Assembly: GCA_963739795.1 (NCBI GenBank)
Contig: CAVUBL010000020.1
Coordinates: 118,172-182,171, forward strand
DNA from: CAVUBL01 sp963739795
GTDB taxonomy: Bacteria; Acidobacteriota; Thermoanaerobaculia; Multivoradales; DATKCC01
Length of the DNA: 64,000 nucleotides
Direction of reading: 5' to 3'
Below are positions 53,967 to 62,655 of the stretch, piece after piece. The position numbers and the translations under genes are program-made. The notes under the pieces are model-generated. The model was given only the letters and a program-made list of their open reading frames with translations, searched no databases and was not told the origin of the DNA. Position 1 is the stretch's first letter. Each line of letters begins with the position of its first letter.

Positions 53967-56900
53967 ATGAAGCGAGCACTCCATCTCTCGGCCCTCCTCG
54001 TCCTCCTGGTCGGGGCGCTCCTGGCGCCCGCGGCCCTGCGCGCCCAGGATGTCGATCCCCCCGTGATCGCGATCCTCGAGAGCGGTGCGCCCCTGGCCGA
54101 CGGCGCCCTGTTCAACCGAGTCGTCACGCCGACGATCGAGGTCACCGACGCCTCCCCGGTGACGGTCGACTCTCTCCTCGACGGCGCGGTCTTCACCTCC
54201 GGCACCGCGGTCTCCGGCGAGGGCTCCCACGAGCTCGCGGTCACCGCCACCGACGACGCGGGCAACTCCTCCTCGCTCACGGTGGGCTTCGAGATCGACA
54301 CCGTGGCCCCGGTCTTCGGCGCCGTCACCCCCGCCGACGGGACCCTGACGGCCGCCGCCCAGGTCACCCTCCAGGGCCAGGTGACAGGGGCCGCGACCCT
54401 AACCGTCGACGGCCAGGCCGTGGCCCTGGTGGGCGACTCGTTCTCCGCCGGGCCCTTCACCCTCGCTGAGGGCCCGAACGCCTGGACTCTGGTCGCCACC
54501 GACGCCGCCGGCAACGGCGCCCAGCTCGCCTTTTCCCTGGTCCGGGACTCGACGGCGCCCACCGTGGCCATCGGCCAGCCGCCGGCGGGCGCGGTCCTTT
54601 CGGCGAGCCCGGTCGACGTGGTGGGGAGCGTCTCGGACGCCCACCTCGCCTCGGTCACGGTCAACGGCACCGCGGCCCAGGTCACCGGCTCCACGTTTCT
54701 CGCCCAGGGCGTGCCCCTCGGCGAGGGCTCCACCCAGCTCGTGGCCGAGACCCTGGACGAGGCCGGCAACTCCGCCCAGGCGACCCGCACGGCGGTCCTG
54801 GACACCCAGCCGCCCGCGGTCGCCATCACCGATCCGGCCCCCGGCACCGTCGTGCCCGGCGCCTCGATCCTGGTCTCCGGCACGGCGTCCGATCCCCACC
54901 TGGACCGGGTCGAAGTGGGAGGCGTCACGGCCCAGCTCGCGGCCGGCGCGTGGAGCGTCACCGTGCCCCTCACCGAGGGCGCCAACACCCTCACCGCCAC
55001 GGCCGTCGACACTCTGGGCTGGAGCGCCGCCGACTCGGTGTCGGTGGTGCGCGACAGCCAGGCGCCGGAGATCCACGTGGACACCCCGGCCGAGGGCGCC
55101 TATCTCCAGGGCGACACGGTCGACGTCTCCGGCACGGTGGGTGACGAGGCGGGGATCACGGTCACGGTCAACGGCCAGGCCGCCACCCTCGACACCTCGA
55201 CGACTCCCGACACCTTCACGGCCACCCTCGTCCCCTTGGTCGAGGGGGAGAACCGCCTGATCGCCCGGGTCACGGACGGAGTGGGCAATCAGGGCGCCCA
55301 CACGCGGATCGTCTACCGCGACAGCGTGGCTCCCACCTTCGTCGCCTCGGACCCGGGAGACGGCGCCCTGGCGGTGCCGCCGGAGACGGTCTTCGACCTC
55401 ACCTTCTCCGAGCCCCTGGGCACCCTGACCGCCGGAGCCTGGCGCCTGGAGCTCGCAGGCGGCCAGGCCCTGGGCGCCGCCGACACCGCGAGCGGCGAGA
55501 CCCTCCAAGTCGTGCCCGACGCGCCCCTGCCCTCGAAGGCCGAGGTCCACTTGGTGCTCACGACGGGGATCGTGGACCGGGCGGGCAACGGCCTGGCGGA
55601 GGAGCGGACCCTGACCTTCACGGTGCGCGACATCGAAGCGCCGGCGCCGCCCGTCCTCTCCGCCCAGCCCCCCGGCTACCTGTGCGCCTCCCAGGTGACG
55701 CTCTCCGGAACCGCCGAGGCGGGCTCGATCGTGGCCGTCTCGGGCGGCGCGGCGACGGCCTCGGTGCGCGCGGAGGACGGCACCTTCACCTTGGTCGCCG
55801 AGCTCCTGCCCGCCGGGATCAACCACCTGGAGCTCACCGCCACCGACCAAGACGGCAACCGCTCCGAGCCCCTGGTGGTCGAGGTAGTCCAGGACTGCAC
55901 TGCGCCCGAGGTCGTCTCGGCCCAGCTCGCCGGCGACGCGGTGAGCGTGACCTTCGACGAGCCCGTCGATGGGGCGAGCGCCACCGCACCCGGCGTGGTC
56001 ACCCTCTCGGGTGCCTCGGGCCCGATCGCCGGCACGGCTGCCCTCGAAGCCTCGGGCGACGTGGTCACCTTCACCGCCACCGATCCCCTGCCTGCCGAGG
56101 TCCTGCGCCTCGACGTCTCGCAGGGGGTCCACGACCTGGCCGGCAACACTCTCGCCTATCCCTACTCCCGGATCTTCGGTGCGGGTGTGACCGACAGCTT
56201 CCTCTCAGGCCGGGTGCTCGACGCCGCCACCGGCCGCCCCCTCGCCGGAGTGACGGTGGTCGTCGACTCGACCGATGGGGTGGTGAACCCCGATCCCCAG
56301 CCGCAGCAGACCACCGGCCCGGACGGCCGTTTCCGGATCCCGGTGCCCGCGGGCACCCACGCCCTCTACGTCGTCCGCCCCGGCTACACGCCGGCCCTCC
56401 GGATCGTGGCTTCGGCCTCGGGTCTGGGGGCGGACGTGTTCGATCCGCGCCTCACCCCGGAGGTCCCCGCCGAGACGGTGAGCACGGCCGGCGGCACCGT
56501 CGCACCGGAAAGCGAGACCGGCGCGGGCCCCACCCTGAACGTGCCCACCGGCGCCCTGGCCGCCGACACGCTGGTCACCCTGACCGCCCTCGACGAGCAG
56601 GCCCTGCCGTCACTCCTCCCCTTCGGGTGGTCTCCGCGCGGTGCCGTGTGGCTCGACCTGGCGGGCACCACGCTGGCCGCCCCGGCGACCCTCTCCCTGC
56701 CGGTCGACGCGCCCGACGGCTCCCAGCTCGCCCTGGTGCGCCTCGACCTCGCCACTCTCCAGTGGCACGTGGAGGCGGTAGCGCAGGTGGTCGCCGGTGC
56801 CGTGACCCTGGACCTCACCGCAGAGGGCGCCTACGCCGCGGTGGAGGCCGACACCGGCTCCCTGGCGCCGCCGGCCCCGGTGGCCGGGACGGTGCTCGGA

Positions 56901-59900
56901 TCGTCGGCGGCGCCGGCGGGCGACGAGGTTACAGCGGCCGCCCTCTCCTTCGACCCGTCCACCGTCCTGCCGTCGCAGCGCTCCCGGGTCACCGCGTCCT
57001 ACACCCTGTCGGGCGAGGCTCCGAGCGGCTTGCCGCTGACCGTCTCGGTCCGCGAGGAGCTGACGCTGCTCGACGGCACCGTCCGCCAGGAGGCCCCGTA
57101 CGAGGCCGACCTCGTCCTTTACCACGGCACCGATGGCGCGCCCCGTTCGCTCTTCGATCTCCGGCCCTCGCCCCTGGCCCAGGACCTCCCCCTCGAGATG
57201 GGGGCCGAGGACGTGACCGTCCACCCATACGCCGGCGAGACCGTCCAGGGCAACGTCCTCGGGCCGGCCGGCGGGACCGTGTCGACCCCAGAGGGCGACC
57301 GCGTCGACCTGCCGGCCGGCGCCGTGACCGAGCCCACCGCGGTCCTTCTCGAGCGGGGCGCCGAGGCCGACCTGCCAGCGCCGGTGCCGGCCGGAGCCGA
57401 GTTCCTCGGCCTCCTCACGCTGGACCTCTCGGGCCGCACTCTCGCCGCTCCGGCCGCGCTCACCCTCGAGCTCGGTGCGGCGCCCTCGGCGGGGCAGACG
57501 GGAGCGCTCTTCGAGGTGATCGACACCGGTGCCTCCGGCACTCTCTTCCGGCCCGTCGCGGCGCTGGCCGCCACCGCCACCGGCTGGACGACGGCGGCCA
57601 TCGATCCCCAGGACCTGCCCTGGCCCGGGGTCCGCGAGGGTGGGAGCTACCTCTTCGCCCGCTGGACCTCGCCGGTGGGGTACCTCCGGGGCACCGTCTT
57701 CGGCCTGGACGGGTTGGCCTTCCCCGGCGCCCTGGTGAGCGCCGGCACCACCACCGACGCGGTGCCGTGGGTGCAGATCTCCGCCGACGCCGGCAGCTAC
57801 GTCCTGCCGGTGCCGGTGGACGATCTCACCGTCCTGGCCCGGGACCCGGCGACGGGCAACGAGGGCGCGGGCGCGGCCACGGTGCCCGCGGCGGACGACC
57901 GGGTCGACCTGGACCTCTTCCTCCAGCTCACCGGCCCCGAGGTCGTAGAGGTCAACCCGGCCGACGGCACCCAGGACGTCACCCCGGGGATCGAGCCCAC
58001 CGTCCGCTTCACCGAGGCGGTCGACCCGACCACCACCACCACCGGGGTGCTCCTCTACACGGGCTCCGACCCGGTGCCGGTCACCCAGGAGGTGCAGGGC
58101 GCCCTGGTACGGCTCAAGCCCTTGGCGACGCTCGTTCCCGGCGCGACGTACGAGATCCGGGTCAACACGGCGGTGCGCGACCTCCAGGGCAACCGCCTGA
58201 CCGGGGCGCTCACCACCACCTTCACGACCCTTGAGATCACCTTGAGCGAGACCTTCGACCTCACCCGCATCCACCTCTTCGAGCCGGACTCCGGCGGCAT
58301 GTCCCGGGTCCTCGGGCGGCCGGGGGCGGTGCCGGCGGGCTCGCTCGTCTTCGTCGAGAACCTCTCGCGCCTGATCTCCACCCCCTCGGTGACCGCGGAC
58401 TCCGGCGGCGGCTTCGACTTCGAGGTCGAGGCGTCGCTCACCGATCGGCTCCTCCTCCACGTGCTGGTGACCGGCCAGAACGAGGTGGTGGTGGAGCTGA
58501 CCCCCTTCCTCACCGCCGACGGGCAGGGAGGCTACGTGGGGACCGAAGGCTCCACCTTCACCACCGTCGACGGGCTGACCGTCCACGTGGAGGCCGGCAC
58601 CTTCGCCGAGCCGACCGTGGTGCGCGCCGAGCCGGAGCCCCTCGATCCGTCGCCTGTGCCCGCACCGGAGGGCGTTCTGGAGCTCTCGGCCTTCCGCCTC
58701 GACTTCGGCGGCGCCGAGGCCGCCAAGCCGGTCCAGGTGACGATCGACGCGCCGGCGGCCACGCCCGACATCCCCGACGGCTCGCCCGAGCGGCTCATGC
58801 TTCTGCGCGCCCAGAGCTTCCTGGGCGATCCCTTCTGGATGCTCTACGACTTCCTGCGTCAGGACGGGGCGCGCCTCACCACCGAAGCGCCTCCGGCCAC
58901 CGCCGCCGCGAGCCGGGTCGCGCCCCGAGCCCAGGAAGGGTCTCTTCCCGGCGAGCGGCTCCAGTCCCAGCCGGTCCCGACCACCCTCGCGGACCAGAAG
59001 GAGTACCTGCCGGGCATCCTCTACCCGGGCGACTACCGGGTGACGTTCACCAACGGCGGATACGACTTCCTGTCGATCCCCATGGACATCGGCCTCTCCG
59101 GCTTCTTCGTCGCCACCGACACGGCGTACCTGGCCGTCATTGTCGACGGGGCGATCCAGCGGGTCTTGCGGGCCACCGGCCTCCTCCTGCCCATCCGCCG
59201 CGGCCACCCCGTGCACCTGGTCGCCCGAGACCTGACCACCGGCTACCGGCTCCTGGACGTGACCCTCGATCCACCGGCCCAGGGGAGCGTGCTCTTCGCG
59301 CCGCCGGGCCTGTTCGACGATTCGAAGCCCCCGTACCCGGTGAGCGGCTCACCGCTGCGCTTCTTCGTCCTCGAGCCCGGGGCCAACGGCGACCAGTCCC
59401 TCGAGCCTGGGATCGCCTACGAGGTCCTGGACAGCGAGTCCCCGGACCCCCAGGCGAACGAGGCGACTCTCCGGCTCCACGGCGACCTGGGGGCGTCCCA
59501 GGCCGACGTCCAGCTCCGTCTGGTGGGCTTCGACGACGACGTCGACCAGGCGACCCGGACCCACGCCGCCACCACCACGGACCCCGGCGTCTTCGACCAG
59601 AAGATCGAGATCACCCGAGGCAACCGCTACGTCCTGGCGGTGGGCGCGGTGGTGCCCGTCGAGGCAGTCCTCCGGATCGGGTTCAGCGAGGGGCTCGATC
59701 CGTCCTTCTTCGGCATCGACGTCCAGGACGCGGCCCAGCATTCACTGTCACCGGAGATCGAGGAGGCGGGCTCGGCCCGCGCCGTGGCCATCACGCCCCA
59801 GGTCCCCTGGAGCGCCGGCACGACCTACACGCTGGTCCTCGGGCCGACTCTGGCCGACGGGTCGGGAACGCAGTGGGACAAGAGCCTGAAGATCGAGTTC

Positions 59901-62573
59901 CGAACCGAGGCGAGCCGGCGCCTGGGCTCGATCCAGCTCGCCCACGTGCGCGACGTCGCCCGCCTCGGAAGCTGGCTCTTCGTGGCGGCGGACACCCAGG
60001 GCCTGGCGGTGCTCGACGCCAGCGATCCCGCGAACCTCCAGAGCGTGGTCCGCAGGGCAACCGGCCAGATGGTCACCTTCCCCTTTCCCCTGGGCGACCC
60101 GGCCCGCGGCGTGGCGGTCGATCCCCATGGGCGGGTGGTGGCCATAGGCGGCGGCGTCGACGGCTATGGCGTGATCCGGATCTTCGACCCCCTGGCCCTG
60201 AACCAGGACGCCATCAACCACCTCGCCGCCGATCCGACCAACCCGGACCTCCTCGCCGCCCCGTTCAAGGGCATCGCGGTGCTCTCGAACCCCCTGGGCT
60301 CGGGTGCCGGCGCGGGAACGCCGGAGCGGGTCACCGTGGTCTCGGACGACCAGACCGACCGGTGGGTCATCGGGGTGGATCCGGCGCCGGCGGGCGTGAC
60401 CGTGTCGCCCGAGGTGCCACCGCCCGGAGGCGCGGAGTACGACGTGACGATCACCGGCGCGGGATGGATACCCGATGCCGCGCACTTCGAGCGCCTCCAC
60501 CCGATCACCCTCCGGGACCTCACTCGGGGCCGCTGGATGCGCTCGGACACCGACGCTTCCGGGAACTACTCCGTGACCCTGAAGGTGGTCGCCGGGGACG
60601 TGGTGGAGCTGCTGCGCAACAAGCGCTCGCTGGCGTACGTGGCCACCCGCGGGATCGGCCTCCAGGTGGTCGACCTCGACGCCTTCTACCACCAAGATCA
60701 CCTCGATCCCGCCTGGACCTCCGACCTGGTGGGCGAGTACACCGGGGACGGGGACGCGAGCCTCAGGGCCTGCGACGCGCCCGTCTCCGACATAGGGGGC
60801 GCGATCCTGGACCTGGGTGCGCTCCTCGACCCGACCCAGACCGCGCACCCGCTGACCCTCGTGAGCCTGCTGGCCTTCAAGGGACTGACCTTCTTCGACG
60901 ACAGCCTGACCAACGCGGGCCAGCTCACCTTCTTCCACGACCTGTGCCTGAACCGCAACGGCTCGGCCTGGGTCTCGGGGCTGGCGGTGCTCGAGCACTA
61001 CCCGTTCGACATGGACGGCGATGGCATCTACGAGAAGACCGAGTACCACGACTACCTGCTGGTGGCCCACCGGCGGGAGGGCCTGCTGATCGTCGACGTC
61101 GAGGATCGGGACCTCCCCTCGGTGGTCGGGCAGGTGAAGGTGCCGGGCGAGGCGGTGGCTCTGGGGGTGGACCGGGATCACCGGCGCGTCTACGTGGCCG
61201 GAGCCGGAGGCGGAATCTACGTGGTCGACCTCGACCGGCCGCCGCAGGCCCACCCCATCGACACCAACGGCGACGGCCTGGATGACCGGGTTCTCGAGAA
61301 GATCGAGCTCAAAGACCCCGACGGCACGGGAGGCACGGCGAGCTCGCCGATCCTCCTGGTGCCGGAGCTGGGAGTGGCGTTCGCCGGGACCACGGACAAC
61401 GGCCTCCACAGCGTGCAGGTGGGCGGTCCGGAGCTCTACGCCGTGGCGGAGACGAGTACCGAGACTGGAGCGGTCTGGCGCCAGATCAGCCGCCTGGCGC
61501 CCTTCGGCGTGCCCACGGCGCCCGAGTCCTCGGAATCGGGCGCGGAGGACCTTCCGGGCTCCTTCCACGTCCTCGCCCACCTGCCGGCCAGCCTGGGCGA
61601 CACGGTCACCCTGGACGTCGCGAGCCTGGGCCCGGGCGGCGGGGCGATCGCCGGCGCCGGCGACCCGGCGGCGATCCAGGACCTGCCGCCGACGGCCCTC
61701 GACGGCACCGAGGCCCTGGTGCTCCACCGCCTGGCCGACAGCCCCCTCGACGACGGCTACCAGACCTACCTTTCAGGCGAGGTGGCGGTCCTCGCCGACC
61801 TGCGGGCCGCGACCGGCTACACGCGCACGGTGCCCGAGAACGGCGCCTGCACCCGCTGCGACGCGCCGGCCGGCGCCCACGAGATCCTCTCGGGCGACGC
61901 GGTGGCGGTGCGCTTCTCCTCGGCCACCCGGGATGCCCTCGAGCCGATCTTCGGCCAGGTGCGCCTGGACGCGGCGGAGCTCGAGATCCCGAGCGTGCGC
62001 TGGGAGACGAGCCCGTCGCTGCGCCAGGAGCCGACGCTCAACCCGTCGCTGGGCAGCGGCGACGTGGCCCCGGGCACCCTCCTCGCCTCGGGCGAGCTGA
62101 CCCAGGAGGCGACGGACCTCGTGGTCAAAGCCCGAGGCTTCGACTTCGCCTTCACCCGTACCTACCGCAGCCAGACGGTGGGCGCCGGCCCCCTGGGCCC
62201 GGGCTGGGACTTCGGCTACGACCAGCGTCTCCGCGAGCTGCCCGACGGGGACGTCGAGTACTACGACGGCCGTGGGCGGCGGGAGACGTTCACCGAGAAT
62301 GACCGGCCCCGAGGGCGGCTACACGGCGCCTCCCGGCCGCTTCGTCTCCCTCTCGAAGACCTCGACCGGCTGGGTCTGGATCGGTCGCCCACAAGGGCCA
62401 GATGCGCTTCGACCGCTTCGGGCGCCTGGAGGCGATGGCCGACGCGGTCAAGGACACGGAGACCAACGGCAACGAGATGCGCTTCGGCTACGACCTGGCC
62501 GGGAATCTCACCACCGTCACCGACACCCTGGGCCGGGCCTACACGCTGGAGTACGACGCCGACGGGCGCCTGA
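53967..62573 (+). CDS. Giant secreted RHS protein with Ig-like, ZU5-like and LVIVD-like domains (first part)
   Basis: Starts at ATG 53967, where a signal peptide begins (MKRALHLSALLVLLVGALLA, ending ALRAQ), 7 nt after the previous stop. Domain order: Ig-like repeats (residues ~25-450), Big_5 (455-555), carboxypeptidase-regulatory-like (742-825), ZU5-like (843-968; PTLNVPTGALAADTLVTLTA), second ZU5-like (1099-1232), carboxypeptidase-regulatory-like (1239-1312), Big_5 (1324-1425), third ZU5-like (1525-1630), Big_5-like (1892-1982). LVIVD-like repeats follow (1987-2425; SWLFVAADTQGLAVLDASDP, YLLVAHRREGLLIVDVEDRD). The RHS entry domain comes from ~2698 (VKARGFDFAFTRTYRSQTVG, PLGPGWDFGYDQRLRELPDG). 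True coding leaves this frame at about 62298; the ORF tail to 62573 is out of frame. The RHS part continues to the window end. Confidence 0.85.
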   Translation: MKRALHLSALLVLLVGALLAPAALRAQDVDPPVIAILESGAPLADGALFNRVVTPTIEVTDASPVTVDSLLDGAVFTSGTAVSGEGSHELAVTATDDAGNSSSLTVGFEIDTVAPVFGAVTPADGTLTAAAQVTLQGQVTGAATLTVDGQAVALVGDSFSAGPFTLAEGPNAWTLVATDAAGNGAQLAFSLVRDSTAPTVAIGQPPAGAVLSASPVDVVGSVSDAHLASVTVNGTAAQVTGSTFLAQGVPLGEGSTQLVAETLDEAGNSAQATRTAVLDTQPPAVAITDPAPGTVVPGASILVSGTASDPHLDRVEVGGVTAQLAAGAWSVTVPLTEGANTLTATAVDTLGWSAADSVSVVRDSQAPEIHVDTPAEGAYLQGDTVDVSGTVGDEAGITVTVNGQAATLDTSTTPDTFTATLVPLVEGENRLIARVTDGVGNQGAHTRIVYRDSVAPTFVASDPGDGALAVPPETVFDLTFSEPLGTLTAGAWRLELAGGQALGAADTASGETLQVVPDAPLPSKAEVHLVLTTGIVDRAGNGLAEERTLTFTVRDIEAPAPPVLSAQPPGYLCASQVTLSGTAEAGSIVAVSGGAATASVRAEDGTFTLVAELLPAGINHLELTATDQDGNRSEPLVVEVVQDCTAPEVVSAQLAGDAVSVTFDEPVDGASATAPGVVTLSGASGPIAGTAALEASGDVVTFTATDPLPAEVLRLDVSQGVHDLAGNTLAYPYSRIFGAGVTDSFLSGRVLDAATGRPLAGVTVVVDSTDGVVNPDPQPQQTTGPDGRFRIPVPAGTHALYVVRPGYTPALRIVASASGLGADVFDPRLTPEVPAETVSTAGGTVAPESETGAGPTLNVPTGALAADTLVTLTALDEQALPSLLPFGWSPRGAVWLDLAGTTLAAPATLSLPVDAPDGSQLALVRLDLATLQWHVEAVAQVVAGAVTLDLTAEGAYAAVEADTGSLAPPAPVAGTVLGSSAAPAGDEVTAAALSFDPSTVLPSQRSRVTASYTLSGEAPSGLPLTVSVREELTLLDGTVRQEAPYEADLVLYHGTDGAPRSLFDLRPSPLAQDLPLEMGAEDVTVHPYAGETVQGNVLGPAGGTVSTPEGDRVDLPAGAVTEPTAVLLERGAEADLPAPVPAGAEFLGLLTLDLSGRTLAAPAALTLELGAAPSAGQTGALFEVIDTGASGTLFRPVAALAATATGWTTAAIDPQDLPWPGVREGGSYLFARWTSPVGYLRGTVFGLDGLAFPGALVSAGTTTDAVPWVQISADAGSYVLPVPVDDLTVLARDPATGNEGAGAATVPAADDRVDLDLFLQLTGPEVVEVNPADGTQDVTPGIEPTVRFTEAVDPTTTTTGVLLYTGSDPVPVTQEVQGALVRLKPLATLVPGATYEIRVNTAVRDLQGNRLTGALTTTFTTLEITLSETFDLTRIHLFEPDSGGMSRVLGRPGAVPAGSLVFVENLSRLISTPSVTADSGGGFDFEVEASLTDRLLLHVLVTGQNEVVVELTPFLTADGQGGYVGTEGSTFTTVDGLTVHVEAGTFAEPTVVRAEPEPLDPSPVPAPEGVLELSAFRLDFGGAEAAKPVQVTIDAPAATPDIPDGSPERLMLLRAQSFLGDPFWMLYDFLRQDGARLTTEAPPATAAASRVAPRAQEGSLPGERLQSQPVPTTLADQKEYLPGILYPGDYRVTFTNGGYDFLSIPMDIGLSGFFVATDTAYLAVIVDGAIQRVLRATGLLLPIRRGHPVHLVARDLTTGYRLLDVTLDPPAQGSVLFAPPGLFDDSKPPYPVSGSPLRFFVLEPGANGDQSLEPGIAYEVLDSESPDPQANEATLRLHGDLGASQADVQLRLVGFDDDVDQATRTHAATTTDPGVFDQKIEITRGNRYVLAVGAVVPVEAVLRIGFSEGLDPSFFGIDVQDAAQHSLSPEIEEAGSARAVAITPQVPWSAGTTYTLVLGPTLADGSGTQWDKSLKIEFRTEASRRLGSIQLAHVRDVARLGSWLFVAADTQGLAVLDASDPANLQSVVRRATGQMVTFPFPLGDPARGVAVDPHGRVVAIGGGVDGYGVIRIFDPLALNQDAINHLAADPTNPDLLAAPFKGIAVLSNPLGSGAGAGTPERVTVVSDDQTDRWVIGVDPAPAGVTVSPEVPPPGGAEYDVTITGAGWIPDAAHFERLHPITLRDLTRGRWMRSDTDASGNYSVTLKVVAGDVVELLRNKRSLAYVATRGIGLQVVDLDAFYHQDHLDPAWTSDLVGEYTGDGDASLRACDAPVSDIGGAILDLGALLDPTQTAHPLTLVSLLAFKGLTFFDDSLTNAGQLTFFHDLCLNRNGSAWVSGLAVLEHYPFDMDGDGIYEKTEYHDYLLVAHRREGLLIVDVEDRDLPSVVGQVKVPGEAVALGVDRDHRRVYVAGAGGGIYVVDLDRPPQAHPIDTNGDGLDDRVLEKIELKDPDGTGGTASSPILLVPELGVAFAGTTDNGLHSVQVGGPELYAVAETSTETGAVWRQISRLAPFGVPTAPESSESGAEDLPGSFHVLAHLPASLGDTVTLDVASLGPGGGAIAGAGDPAAIQDLPPTALDGTEALVLHRLADSPLDDGYQTYLSGEVAVLADLRAATGYTRTVPENGACTRCDAPAGAHEILSGDAVAVRFSSATRDALEPIFGQVRLDAAELEIPSVRWETSPSLRQEPTLNPSLGSGDVAPGTLLASGELTQEATDLVVKARGFDFAFTRTYRSQTVGAGPLGPGWDFGYDQRLRELPDGDVEYYDGRGRRETFTENDRPRGRLHGASRPLRLPLEDLDRLGLDRSPTRARCASTASGAWRRWPTRSRTRRPTATRCASATTWPGISPPSPTPWAGPTRWSTTPTGA

Positions 62574-62655
62574 CGAAGCTCAAGGACTTCGTCGGGCGCG
62601 AGGTCCGGTACGCCTACGACGCCGACGGGCGGCTGGCCTCGGTGACGAGGTCCGA
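62298..62655 (+). other. Frameshift cluster in the second giant RHS gene
   Basis: Coherent RHS sequence passes through all three frames: GRGRRETFTE (to ~62298), TGPEGGYTAPPGRFVSLSKT (62299 to ~62388), AHKGQMRFDRFGRLEAMADA followed by YDLAGNLTTVTDTLGRAYTL (62391 to ~62652), then VFVGEATFPDGLTTTYDYEP. The first change fits one extra A in GAGAATGACC and the second one extra C in a CCC run; the third needs loss of 1 or gain of 2 bases at ~62655. These look like homopolymer-type errors, though real mutation is not excluded. Confidence 0.75.
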
